Origin: an uncultured Acidimicrobiales bacterium
Lineage (GTDB): Bacteria > Actinomycetota > Acidimicrobiia > Acidimicrobiales > SHLQ01
Length of the DNA stretch: 61,417 nucleotides
Assembly: GCA_938015295.1 (NCBI GenBank)
Contig: CALLQB010000046.1
Location: 1 to 61,417, forward strand
Direction: 5' to 3'
Shown here: positions 18,449 through 26,793 of the stretch, one piece after another
How the letters are laid out: every line of letters begins with the position of its first letter
How positions within the stretch are numbered: the first letter of the stretch is position 1
Translations under genes and position numbers: made by a program
Notes under the pieces: model-generated
Databases searched by the model: none
What the model was told of the DNA's origin: nothing
What the model saw: only the letters and a program-made list of their open reading frames with translations

Positions 18449-19165
18449 ATGGATAGTGACGAGCCGATAGTCGAGTGGATGCAAGGGTTTCCTCCGCCGG
18501 TTGATCGGCGGGTGCAGTTCGCCGATGGAAGCTACTTTCAGTACCCGCAGCTGCGTTGGAGCTTCAGCAACATGGAGCAGCTTGTGCCCACAAAGGCAAC
18601 GTGGCGAGGAACTGCCGGTGCAACCGATCTTCCGGTCGCGGTCAGAGGTTTGGGCTCGCTGCTTGGCGACGATATCGAGATCGAAACCCTCGGCGGCGTC
18701 ACGCTGACGTTTGGCGAGGCTCTTCGCCAGTCCGACACCGATGCTCTCGTGGTACTCCATCGAGGCGAACTAGTGGACGAGCGATACTTCGGAGCGTGCG
18801 ACCCTCACTCGCGACACACGATGATGTCGTGCAACAAGTCGATGATCGGCACCCTGGCCGAGTGCCTCATTAGCGAAGGCATCCTCGACGACACCGACCT
18901 CGTGATCGATCTGGTTCCCGAGCTCATCGGGTCGGCTTGGACCGACGCGACGATTCGCCAGGTTCTCGACATGGTCATTGGCATGGCCTTCCACGAGGAC
19001 TACCTCGATCCCGCTTCCGATGTATGGCGGTTCTTGCGATCGACCGGCATGATCCCGAGCCAAGCTGGCGACGCCGAAGCGATCGCCGACTATCTACCCC
19101 GCCTAGCCACCCCACCCCGAAATTTTGTTCTGCGACGACCCTCACGCGTCACTTTGCAACATTAG
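18449..19165 (+). pseudogene. Serine hydrolase (6-aminohexanoate-dimer hydrolase/beta-lactamase family), C-terminally truncated
   Basis: The start at 18449 and N-terminal half look sound: 'LVVLHRGELVDERYFGACDP' and the SxxK nucleophile S-C-N-K in 'TMMSCNKSMIGTLAE' are typical of the 6-aminohexanoate-dimer hydrolase group. Similarity runs to 'AIADYLPRLA' (about 19110); the last 18 residues are unrelated. The family is usually about 390 residues; here 238 remain and the YxN-bearing and C-terminal segments are lost. The D-aminoacylase gene starts 48 bases on, so I infer a deletion that joined this gene body to the next leader. Confidence 0.8.
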
Positions 19166-19213
19166 AAGCGGGGAATTGCTTGCCGCTAAGGTCGGCTGCA
19201 CTGGAGGCCTTAC

Positions 19214-20971
19214 ATGCACGACATCGTGATTACGAACGGCACACTCATCGACGGAACCGGTTCGGTTCCCGTAGAAGGCGACATCGCAATCAGCGACGGA
19301 CGAATAGCAGAGGTCGGTGGAAAGATCACCGGTTCTACCCGCCGAACGATTGATGCCGATGGGGCGCTCGTGACCCCCGGCTGGGTCGACGTTCACACCC
19401 ACTACGACGGCCAGATCAGCTGGGACTCCGAAATGGCGCCGTCGTCACACAATGGTGTCACCACTGTGGTGATGGGCAACTGTGGCGTCGGTTTCGCGCC
19501 AGTATCCCCCGGACACGAGAACACCTTGATCGAACTGATGGAGGGGGTCGAAGACATCCCTGGCGCAGCCCTTCACGAAGGTATGGATTGGGGTGCGTGG
19601 GAGACCTTCCCCGACTACCTCGACTACATGGCCGGCCGAGAGTATGCACTCGACGTCGGCGCCCAAATTGCGCACGGCGCCGTGCGGTTCTATGCGATGG
19701 GTGAACGAGGCCGGCTAAACGAAGACGCCACAGCCGACGACGTCGACGCCATGGGCCGAATCGTTGCCGAGGCCATCGACGCAGGGGCCGTAGGGTTCAG
19801 CACCTCGCGCACAATTGGGCACCGGTCGCTCTGGGGCGAACCGGTCCCCGGCACCTTTGCAGCCGACGCCGAACTGCTCGCTATCGCCGAGCACATGGGC
19901 CGCATAGGCAAAGGCGTGTTCGAGATGATTCCCGCCGGCACTGTCGGCAAACTCGATGGGCTTGGCGGTGAGCGCACAACGCAGGAGGCCGAACACGACC
20001 TGATGCGTCGCTTCTCTCTAGCAAGTGGACGTCCGGTTACGTTCACCCTGGTGCAGTCGCCTGATTACGACCCCAATCTCTGGCGCGAAATTCTCCGCAT
20101 GACCGACGAGGCAAACGCTGCAGGGGCACAACTGTTTCCACAGGTGTCGTCGCGTCCAATCGGCTTCCTCACCGGATTGAGCGCCTACCACGCCTTTATG
20201 CGCAAGCCGACTTACCTTGCAAAGCTCGCGAACCTTCCGCTTGCCGAGCGGGTCATCGCTATGCGTGAGCCATCGATGAAAGCAACCCTCCTCGAAGAGT
20301 CCGACGTGCGCCCAGATGCACCCGGCTCGATGGAAAACGTCTACGGACTCTTCCGGAAAGCCGCTGCCGTCATGTATCCGCTAGCGGATCCTGTCGACTA
20401 CGAACCCGACGTCAGCGCAACCTTGGGGGCCCGTGCAGCGGCCGAGGGTCGCGAGCCACTCGAGTATCTCTATGACTTCATGCTCGAGAACGGTGGCACA
20501 AACTTCGCGTCCCTCAGCACGGTCGATGTTCCCGAACGAATGAACGTGTTGCGCGAGATGCTGCTCAATCCCCACACGGTGACAGGCCTCAGCGATGCCG
20601 GCGCTCATGTGACGTTGATCTGCGACGGCACGATGCCAACCACCCAACTCACCTACTGGGCACGCGACCGCCAAAAGGGCGAGCAATTGCCGATCGAGTT
20701 CCTCGTGCACAAACAGACAGCGCGCAACGCTGCGCTCTACGGCTTTGCTGATCGAGGAACGTTGGAGGTCGGCAAAAGAGCCGATGTCAACGTGATCGAC
20801 CACGAGAACCTTTCGGTGTCTCCCCCGGTGGCACACCACGATCTTCCAGCCGGAGGCACTCGCTTGATGCAGCCGGTATCGGGGTATCTGGCCACCGTTT
20901 GCAACGGAGTCGTCGTGCGCGATCACGATGAAGATACCGGCGAGCGACCGGGACGTGTCATCAGACGCTGA
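19214..20971 (+). CDS. N-acyl-D-amino-acid deacylase family amidohydrolase
   Basis: A 585-residue amidohydrolase of the D-aminoacylase group. The N-terminal beta-sandwich starts '[20 protein letters not shown]'. The metal-binding '[12 protein letters not shown]' (HxH) and the family-typical Cys in '[12 protein letters not shown]' follow; '[10 protein letters not shown]' supplies the late Asp and 'RADVNVID' closes the sandwich. These enzymes remove acyl groups from N-acyl-D-amino acids or related amides. ATG 19214 follows GGAGG. It is longer than the 480-residue classic enzymes but in the range of the actinobacterial branch. Confidence 0.87.
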   Translation: MHDIVITNGTLIDGTGSVPVEGDIAISDGRIAEVGGKITGSTRRTIDADGALVTPGWVDVHTHYDGQISWDSEMAPSSHNGVTTVVMGNCGVGFAPVSPGHENTLIELMEGVEDIPGAALHEGMDWGAWETFPDYLDYMAGREYALDVGAQIAHGAVRFYAMGERGRLNEDATADDVDAMGRIVAEAIDAGAVGFSTSRTIGHRSLWGEPVPGTFAADAELLAIAEHMGRIGKGVFEMIPAGTVGKLDGLGGERTTQEAEHDLMRRFSLASGRPVTFTLVQSPDYDPNLWREILRMTDEANAAGAQLFPQVSSRPIGFLTGLSAYHAFMRKPTYLAKLANLPLAERVIAMREPSMKATLLEESDVRPDAPGSMENVYGLFRKAAAVMYPLADPVDYEPDVSATLGARAAAEGREPLEYLYDFMLENGGTNFASLSTVDVPERMNVLREMLLNPHTVTGLSDAGAHVTLICDGTMPTTQLTYWARDRQKGEQLPIEFLVHKQTARNAALYGFADRGTLEVGKRADVNVIDHENLSVSPPVAHHDLPAGGTRLMQPVSGYLATVCNGVVVRDHDEDTGERPGRVIRR

Positions 20972-21062
20972 TACGTCGGACTCCGGGCTGGCAACATAAC
21001 CTGCTCACGATGTGACAAGGTGCACTCTGATCGACATTCGTTCTGATCAGAGAGAGGCCTCC

Positions 21063-21185
21063 ATGGCCGGCAAAGACAAAGGTGGGCGTGCGACTAAAAC
21101 GCCCGCTACCAAATCAGCAAAAGAGAAGCGCAAAGATAAGCAGGCCAAAAAGGCAGGCAAGACGGGCGGAGGTATCGGGGCCTAA
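21063..21185 (+). CDS. Small Lys/Ala-rich basic protein (40 aa)
   Basis: ATG 21063 with GAGAGAGG six bases upstream encodes 40 residues of which 14 are Lys or Arg, ending in a Gly-rich tail (GGGIGA). There is no hydrophobic segment. It is followed about 50 bases later by a strong hairpin, so it looks like its own short transcript. It could be a nucleic-acid-binding or ribosome-associated peptide. I do not recognise a named family. Confidence 0.6.
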   Translation: MAGKDKGGRATKTPATKSAKEKRKDKQAKKAGKTGGGIGA

Positions 21186-21237
21186 CCGTCTCTGGGGCGC
21201 CGTTCAACCAAGGGGCCCGCAAACGGACATGCGACCG

Positions 21238-21275
21238 AAAGTAAGAACGCGGGTCTGACCCCGCGTTCTTACTTT
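21238..21275 (+). terminator. Strong intrinsic-type hairpin
   Basis: A perfect 16-bp stem: AAAGTAAGAACGCGGG (21238-21253) pairs with CCCGCGTTCTTACTTT (21260-21275) around a 6-base loop. The right arm ends in TTT. It sits after the small basic protein and 57 bases before the methyltransferase start. The A-tract/T-tract symmetry would let it act in both directions. Confidence 0.7.
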
Positions 21276-21331
21276 GTCCGACATGCGCCATCGTGGGAGA
21301 CAGAAATCGATGCGGCTGACAGACTGGCAGC

Positions 21332-22015
21332 ATGACGGATCATGAACACGGCAACGAGGACAACCACGGCCACGAGCATGACCACTGTCACGGCCACGAG
21401 CATGACCAGGGACCTCGGGCCATGCTTCGGTATCTTCGTCACGCACCGCAACTGTGGGCGTCGGAGGTAAACGAAGCCGTCGTCGCTCGGGTTGCACCAC
21501 AGCCTGGCGAAACGGCCATGGACATTGGCGCTGGCACCGGCGCTGGCACCATCCCGGCCGCAAAGCGGGGCTGCACGGTCGTCGCGGTCGAGCCCACGCC
21601 CTACATGCGACGAGTCCTCACCCTCCGCAGCGCGCTTTCGCGGGTGCAGGATAACGTACGAATTGTCGATGGCACTGCCGAAACCACGACCGTCAGTTTC
21701 GGATCAATCGACGCTGCGTGGGCAGTAAACACGATGCATCACTGGACCAGCCTCGACGACGGAATCGCCGAACTCGTTCGGGTGCTGGCGCCGGGAGGTC
21801 GGCTGCTGCTCGTCGATGAGGACTTCGACGATCCCACTCACCCCGACTACGAAAGCTTCGGCGCCAAGCGCACAGAGGCACACAGCCACCATTTCCACAC
21901 CGTCGACCCACGCGCCGCCGCTAGCGCACTCGAAGCGGCCGGAGCAGCGGTTTCGTTTGCCGGACTCGACCAGATCGCGGGCCGTCCAGCCATTGTGATC
22001 GAGGGAAGGGCCTGA
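21332..22015 (+). CDS. Class I SAM-dependent methyltransferase with a His-rich N-terminus
   Basis: A 227-residue Rossmann-fold methyltransferase: motif I 'AMDIGAGTGAGTIPAAKRGC', acidic motif II 'VAVEPTPYM', 'GSIDAAWAVNTMHHW' (motif IV region) and 'LVRVLAPGGRLLLVDEDF' (motif V/VI). The methyl acceptor is unknown. The first 27 residues hold nine His, one Cys and many acidic residues in HxH pattern, a likely Zn/Ni/Co binding tail that is not part of the fold. It starts at ATG 21332 with a weak ribosome binding site. Confidence 0.85.
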   Translation: MTDHEHGNEDNHGHEHDHCHGHEHDQGPRAMLRYLRHAPQLWASEVNEAVVARVAPQPGETAMDIGAGTGAGTIPAAKRGCTVVAVEPTPYMRRVLTLRSALSRVQDNVRIVDGTAETTTVSFGSIDAAWAVNTMHHWTSLDDGIAELVRVLAPGGRLLLVDEDFDDPTHPDYESFGAKRTEAHSHHFHTVDPRAAASALEAAGAAVSFAGLDQIAGRPAIVIEGRA

Positions 22016-22028
22016 CCGAGCCCCTGCA

Positions 22029-22439
22029 GCGAACGGCGATGTTGTGTTCGATATCGAGATTCTGCGCCGACTACTCGCTGGCGACGACACGAACTATCTG
22101 TGCATCGACCGAAACATCCAACTCGGTGCCGAAGAGGTGAAAGTGGCCCTCTCGGCCGGCACCCGGGTAGCGCTCGTCAGCAAAGACCTTGCGCCGAGCA
22201 ACGCGGTTGGCGAATCGATCGGCATTGAACGAATCAACGCCGAGTCGGCCAAGCTGCTCTTCGCTGAGCTTCGCAACATGATGAGCGACGAACACAACGC
22301 GCAGGAGTACTACGAGGGAGCCTACGAATGCCTGATTGCCAACGGTGTCGCCTTTGAGGCCCTCGACATCACTGGCCTTGCGTGGACCGAAGTCGACACC
22401 CAACTCGATCTTGAGACGGCGATCAGGATGTTCAACTAA
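22029..22439 (+). pseudogene. Nucleotidyltransferase (LicC/phosphocholine cytidylyltransferase-like), C-terminal fragment
   Basis: The frame reads from 22029 'ANGDVVFDIEILRRLLAG' through 'QEYYEGAYECLIANGV' to 'DITGLAWTEVDTQLDLETA', which is the C-terminal half of sugar-phosphate/choline nucleotidyltransferases (about 240 residues normally). The N-terminal half with the GxGxR nucleotide-binding loop is absent; the fragment begins 14 bases after the methyltransferase stop. GTG 22044 could start a 131-residue product but has no good ribosome binding site. I infer a 5' deletion. Confidence 0.7.
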
Positions 22440-22475
22440 CTGCTCGTCTAGCGATGGGCTTGCTCTTCTGATCGC

Positions 22476-22889
22476 CTACTCAGCGCGATGTGAGTACCAG
22501 TTCGACATGACCGTCGTGCCGTTTGGGAGTTTGTGGGGCCGCACCTCATCGAACGTGCAACCAGAGCGGACTGCAGCAGCCTTCATGGCTTCGTTGTCCA
22601 CCGCCGTTCCGAGGTGGGCGACCTCAACGCCAACTTCGTGCAACAGCTCCATCACACCACGCAATGCCTCGACGCTAAAGCCCTTCCCGCGCTTGGCTGG
22701 CGTGACCCAAAGCCCGACGTTCCAGGATCCGGGCGCGGTGACGTTGGATACCGGCACGAAGGCAACCGGCTCACCGGTTGCCGCCTCTACCGCAACCAGT
22801 TGACCCCTTCGGCCAATCCCAGACGCCGAGCGTGTCATCGTCGCGACGAGTTGTGCGTGGTTTGCCACCATGCCGTTCGCCTCGATCAC
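22476..22889 (-). CDS. GNAT acetyltransferase, start uncertain
   Basis: The 137 residues from GTG 22889 contain the GNAT core: 'GSWNVGLWVTPAKRGKGFSVEAL' (acetyl-CoA loop of R-x-x-G-x-G type) and 'AVDNEAMKAAAVRSGC' (beta5/alpha4). The same frame continues upstream to about 22985 with a convincing family N-terminus ('YRTERLEIRRLERGDAAAIE') but no ATG, GTG or TTG in a useful place. Either the true start is lost, making it a 5'-truncated gene, or a rare start is used. Family length is about 170-180 residues. The substrate is unknown. Confidence 0.65.
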   Translation of the reverse strand: MIEANGMVANHAQLVATMTRSASGIGRRGQLVAVEAATGEPVAFVPVSNVTAPGSWNVGLWVTPAKRGKGFSVEALRGVMELLHEVGVEVAHLGTAVDNEAMKAAAVRSGCTFDEVRPHKLPNGTTVMSNWYSHRAE

Positions 22890-23210
22890 ACGTTCGTCGA
22901 TCGACGACTCAATCGCCGCCGCATCACCACGTTCCAGGCGCCGAATCTCAAGGCGCTCAGTGCGATAATTGACGGCAGGCGGGAACGGATCGTCGGTTAG
23001 TGGGCCGGCGTCCCTACGAACAACTGCGGCCTGAACGTTTCCCCCGCGTTCATACTTTTAGGAGGTTTTGGAGTTCTCACGGCCCGTGTAGCTATGTTCG
23101 TGCGCTATGGCCGCTACATCGGAATGGCCTGCTTCCAACGGTCGGCGACGTCGGCTCCGTGCTTCAGTCGATGCACATCTACTCAGAAGCTCAGCTTAGG
23201 AGAACACCCA

Positions 23211-23972
23211 ATGCGCGAGATCAATGACATGTCGGTACTGATCACGGGCGGAGGTTCGGGGCTCGGCGAAGGAGCGGCCCGACACTTCGCTTCCAAAGGC
23301 GCTCTCGTCACGATTTCTGGGCGCCGCGAGGCGCCTCTCCGCTCCGTGGCTGAAGATATCGGCGACCGCTGCCATATCGTCGTCGGCGACGTTACCGTGG
23401 CCGCCGACCGCACCCGGATGGTCGCCGCGGCGACAGAACACGGCGGCGGCCTCGACGCCCTCCTCAGCAACGCCGGCAACATGTATCGCTGCGAGATAAC
23501 CGAACTCGAAGAAGACAAACTGCTCGAGCTGTTTAATGTCAACGTCGTCGGCGGGATGATGCTCAGCCGCGAGGCCTACCCTCATCTCGCCAAGAGCAAG
23601 GGGTGCATCGTATTCGTGGGCTCTATCCACACCCAACGAGCGTTCCCGAGCGCCTCGCCGTATGCGGCCACCAAGGGAGCGCTTGAAGCGGTCACCGGTG
23701 TCCTGGCAGCCGAACTCGGACCAGCCGGTATCCGGGTGGGTTGTGTTCGGCCTGGCGGCGTGCTCACCGAGATCAACGTACGCACCGGCACCACGACTAT
23801 GGAAGAACAAGAAGAACGATTCAAAGCCATCGGCGAACTGCATGCACTGGGCCGAGTCGGCACGGCAGAAGAAGTCGCCGAGGCCTTCGAGTACCTTGTG
23901 CGAGCCGAGTGGACAACCGGAAACGTGCTGACAGTAGATGGTGGGCTCGGACTCGGCGTAACGTACGCATAG
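23211..23972 (+). CDS. Short-chain dehydrogenase/reductase
   Basis: A 253-residue classical SDR: 'VLITGGGSGLGEGAARHF' cofactor loop, 'LLSNAGNM' (NAG), catalytic Ser then 'SPYAATKGAL' (YxxxK), 'GIRVGCVRPGG' and the C-terminal 'TGNVLTVDGGLGLG'. It oxidises or reduces an alcohol/ketone; the substrate is unknown. ATG 23211 is preceded by TAGGAGAACACC. It stands alone, with the SnoaL remnant 42 bases downstream. Confidence 0.87.
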   Translation: MREINDMSVLITGGGSGLGEGAARHFASKGALVTISGRREAPLRSVAEDIGDRCHIVVGDVTVAADRTRMVAAATEHGGGLDALLSNAGNMYRCEITELEEDKLLELFNVNVVGGMMLSREAYPHLAKSKGCIVFVGSIHTQRAFPSASPYAATKGALEAVTGVLAAELGPAGIRVGCVRPGGVLTEINVRTGTTTMEEQEERFKAIGELHALGRVGTAEEVAEAFEYLVRAEWTTGNVLTVDGGLGLGVTYA

Positions 23973-24013
23973 CCAGACCAGCACCCAGGAGGGCACGACA
24001 CATCGCCAGCGAA

Positions 24014-24256
24014 ATGCAGGATGCTGCGATGCAAAACGTTAGTGATAAACAGGCGATTCACGACCTGCGAGTGTTCTACTCGAGGTCAATCGATCACGGC
24101 CACTACGACAAGATTCGAGAAGAAGGGACGAGCGGGCCGCAGGCGATAGTCGCCAGCGACCGACGTGGTGACCGTGGCACAAACGACCTGTCCTTCCTAT
24201 TCCTGCGCATAATCCACCCGATTCGTCTCCAGGCGACAAAATGGCTGAGATTGTGA
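24014..24256 (+). pseudogene. SnoaL/NTF2-like domain protein, N-terminal fragment
   Basis: ATG 24014 or 24029 begins 'SDKQAIHDLRVFYSRSIDHGHYD', the first helix and strand of a SnoaL-like (NTF2 fold) protein. Likeness ends near 24108, and the rest to the stop at 24256 is unrelated. AGGAGGG lies about 20 bases upstream. An intact relative of normal length (129 aa) is at 37392. About 100 residues are missing, so this is a remnant. Confidence 0.6.
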
Positions 24257-24288
24257 GGAAACTCATTGGCACTAGCGGATGGATACTC

Positions 24289-25059
24289 ATGACCAAATCA
24301 ATCTTCATAACGGGTGCCGCTCGAGGGATCGGGGCGTCGATCGCTCAGGCCGCTGCCGACAAGGGCTACCGGGTCGGCGTGTTCGATCTCGACGGCGAAG
24401 CTGCCGCAGAAACCGCCGCGTCGCTTCCCGACGGTAAGGCCTTCCAGGGTTCGGTAACCGAGTCTGCCGACATCGAACGCGCACTCGACGATTTTGGCGC
24501 CGCACCCGACGCCGTTGTCAGCAATGCCGGCATCGTCCGGTTCGGCCCACTGGTCGACATGAGCGAAGACGACTGGCGCAGCGTCGTCGACGTCAACCTC
24601 ACCGGCAGCTTCATCACCGCACGCGCTGCAGCACGCCGAATGATCGACAACGGCGGCGGGTCGATCGTCAACATCACCTCCATTAATGGCGTCGCACCTG
24701 GACCCAATTCTGGCGCCTACGCCGCGACCAAGGCCGGCGCTGCGATGATGACCGAACAAATGTCGATCGAGTGGGGGCCCGCCGGAGTTCGGGTCAACAG
24801 CGTTGCGCCCGGCCTGATCGACGGCGGCATGTCGGCACCGATCTTTGCCGACGAGGAGTTCCGCAAGCTCCGTATCGCCAAGATCCCTGTGCGGCGACTC
24901 GGCCTTGTCGAAGACGTCGCTCATGCCGTGATGTTCCTCGTGGCACCCGAGTCTTCGTATATCACCGGGCAGCAGATTGTGGTCGACGGGGGCGTCGTCA
25001 ACTCGATCATCGGCAACCTGCCTCGCCCCGCTTTCATCGACGGGGTCGGCATTGACTAA
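24289..25059 (+). CDS. Short-chain dehydrogenase/reductase
   Basis: A 256-residue classical SDR: 'IFITGAARGIGASIAQAAAD', Asp in 'VGVFDLDGEAA' suggesting NAD preference, 'VVSNAGIV', 'SIVNITSINGVA' followed by 'YAATKAGAAMM' (YxxxK), and 'ITGQQIVVDGG'. I chose ATG 24289; the upstream frame to 24241 overlaps the SnoaL remnant. It ends 9 bases before the first 51-bp palindrome, which may terminate its transcript. Confidence 0.86.
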   Translation: MTKSIFITGAARGIGASIAQAAADKGYRVGVFDLDGEAAAETAASLPDGKAFQGSVTESADIERALDDFGAAPDAVVSNAGIVRFGPLVDMSEDDWRSVVDVNLTGSFITARAAARRMIDNGGGSIVNITSINGVAPGPNSGAYAATKAGAAMMTEQMSIEWGPAGVRVNSVAPGLIDGGMSAPIFADEEFRKLRIAKIPVRRLGLVEDVAHAVMFLVAPESSYITGQQIVVDGGVVNSIIGNLPRPAFIDGVGID

Positions 25060-25067
25060 CCAATGAC

Positions 25068-25118
25068 CAATCTCGTGACACACACCGACAAAACTTGTCG
25101 TCTGGTGTCACGAGATTG
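25068..25118. repeat. 51-bp palindromic element, copy 1
   Basis: Outer arms CAATCTCGTGACAC (25068-25081) and GTGTCACGAGATTG (25105-25118) pair perfectly over 14 bp. Inner arms CGACAA/TTGTCG also pair around a 3-base loop. It lies between two rightward genes. The same 51-bp plan occurs at 26734, 31643 and 32825. Confidence 0.85.
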
Positions 25119-25175
25119 CGCCTCGTATGATGGCGCTTCGTGTTCGAAACGAACACAGCAGGCATTGGGGGAACA

Positions 25176-26213
25176 TTGCTGGAACCATCTGAGTTACCAG
25201 GTCGGCTCGAAACCTTCCTGAGCACGCGCTGGGCGGACGGAGCACCCGTAGCCGTCTCGAACTACGCCGAAATCACCGGCGGCTATAGCCGCTACATGGC
25301 GCGGTTCACAGCGAGCCACGGCGCAGAGTCGAACGAATTCGTTCTTCGAGCCGACCCCCCACCCGGCCAGTCGATACTCGATACCGACCGCACTGCCGAA
25401 TGGAACTTGGTGCAGGCAGTCATGGCAAACGGCGGCGTCACCGTCCCGAAAGGACTTTGGTTCGACGAATCAGGAGATGAGCTTGGCAGCCCAGGCATCA
25501 TCTTCGAGTTGATAAGCGGCGACACGTTGTACGTCCACACCCAGGAAGGCGAGGCTGACTCTCACCAGCAGTTCACCGCCCCCTTGGCTGACCTATTCGC
25601 AGGTGTACACGCAATCGACACCATAACCTTGCCAGCCGAGATGGAGCGACCCGCTTCATGGTCAAGCTACATCGACGGCAACGTAGCCCGCTGGGCTGAA
25701 GCCGAAGGCGGACATGCCGAGTCCGACCCGTTCATGCGGGCCGTCGCAGCGTGGCTCGACACAAACCGGCCGCCCGAGGCGCCACTGGGGCTCGTCCACG
25801 GTGACCTCCAGGCTCCCAACATCCTTGTGCAAGAGGGCACCGGCGACTTTTACCTTCTCGACTGGGAGCTATCGCGAGTCGGCGACCCTCGAGAGGACCT
25901 CGGATGGTGGGCGCTGGCCTGCAGATCTCAGCCGCCAGATCTCATCGCTGCAGATTCGGATGCGTTCTATGCCCGCTACCGAGAGAAGTCGGGCCTCTCC
26001 GAAGACATTGTCAACCCGGCCACGGTCGCGTACTTCACGGTCCTTAGTTCTATCTCGGTGTTCAGCAGCGTGATCGGCCAAACAGCATCAATGTCAAGAA
26101 ACGAGACCACAGCAATGGGCGTTGCGTATATGACCAACGCCATTCCATTTATGCACCGTGTATTCGTCGAAGCCATGGGCGAAGCCGGTGGCTGGCAAGA
26201 GGAAACCAAGTGA
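25176..26213 (+). CDS. Aminoglycoside phosphotransferase (APH)-fold kinase
   Basis: An APH/choline-kinase-fold phosphotransferase of 345 residues. 'LGLVHGDLQAPNILVQ' carries the Brenner motif HxDxxxxN, and 'FYLLDWELSRVGDPREDLGWW' the metal-binding Asp. 'GGYSRYMARFT' stands for the nucleotide loop. Proteins of this branch are often near acyl-CoA metabolism genes and their substrate is unknown; antibiotic resistance should not be assumed. I prefer TTG 25176 (GGGGG just upstream); GTG 25140 in the same frame is an alternative. Its stop overlaps the next start (GTGA), so the two are co-translated. Confidence 0.82.
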   Translation: MLEPSELPGRLETFLSTRWADGAPVAVSNYAEITGGYSRYMARFTASHGAESNEFVLRADPPPGQSILDTDRTAEWNLVQAVMANGGVTVPKGLWFDESGDELGSPGIIFELISGDTLYVHTQEGEADSHQQFTAPLADLFAGVHAIDTITLPAEMERPASWSSYIDGNVARWAEAEGGHAESDPFMRAVAAWLDTNRPPEAPLGLVHGDLQAPNILVQEGTGDFYLLDWELSRVGDPREDLGWWALACRSQPPDLIAADSDAFYARYREKSGLSEDIVNPATVAYFTVLSSISVFSSVIGQTASMSRNETTAMGVAYMTNAIPFMHRVFVEAMGEAGGWQEETK

Positions 26214-26674
26214 TTACCCAACCAAACATCCCGCGCCTACTTGCATCAATCCAGACGGAGTTGACCGAAAATGTCCTGCCAAAGATTGACGATGCTACGA
26301 CGAAGGTCAACGTCGAGATGATGACCGCGTTACTGAGCGCGTTGACCATTCGCACCGAGAACGAGATCGCTTGGATGCTCGAAGAGTCGGCTGCGATCGA
26401 AGCCGCTGCCGATGAGCTGCTACCAAACTTGCCGGACACCGAGGCAGCAACGACAGCGCTCGAGGCTCATCGAGCATCGCCCCCCGAATCGATGCGACTC
26501 AGCCATGTCACCGAGTCCTATCAGAGAGCCAGCGAGTTACTTTCGTTGCTCATCGAGGCGGCCTACTCATCAGGCGACGAGCAGGCGATTACAACCGTGC
26601 AAGGGCTCGTCAACGCGCGACTTTCGATCGAGCAGGAGGCCATCGGCGAGTTCATTGCGGTTGGCCGAGATTGA
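26210..26674 (+). CDS. Uncharacterised helical protein, partner of the phosphotransferase
   Basis: 154 residues, almost entirely helix-forming, rich in Glu and Ala with no Cys, no signal peptide and no membrane segment. The GTG start overlaps the phosphotransferase stop by four bases, implying a functional pair. I do not recognise the family with certainty; similar small helical proteins follow APH-fold genes in actinobacteria. It could be a regulatory or scaffold subunit. Confidence 0.7.
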   Translation: MITQPNIPRLLASIQTELTENVLPKIDDATTKVNVEMMTALLSALTIRTENEIAWMLEESAAIEAAADELLPNLPDTEAATTALEAHRASPPESMRLSHVTESYQRASELLSLLIEAAYSSGDEQAITTVQGLVNARLSIEQEAIGEFIAVGRD

Positions 26675-26733
26675 CAACACCGTCGTCTTTCGCAGTGTGA
26701 GTCGCCGCATCGACTGGAGCTCTGGCACACCCG

Positions 26734-26784
26734 AAATCTCGTGACACCAGGCGACACAATGTGTCGCCGTGGGTCACGAGATTT
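26734..26784. repeat. 51-bp palindromic element, copy 2
   Basis: AAATCTCGTGAC (26734-26745) pairs with GTCACGAGATTT (26773-26784), and the inner GGCGACAC/GTGTCGCC pairs around AAT. It lies between convergent genes (stops at 26674 and 26794), a position fitting a bidirectional terminator. Confidence 0.85.
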
Positions 26785-26793
26785 TGGGTTTTG

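Noticed and set aside
22044..22439. A complete small gene from GTG 22044
   Set aside because: The frame is recognisable as the C-terminal half of a nucleotidyltransferase and family likeness continues upstream of the GTG to 22029, so it is a fragment, not a new small protein.
25176..26213. Aminoglycoside resistance gene
   Set aside because: The APH fold is shared by choline, homoserine and other small-molecule kinases. Actinobacterial metabolic genes commonly encode this branch and no resistance-specific feature is visible.
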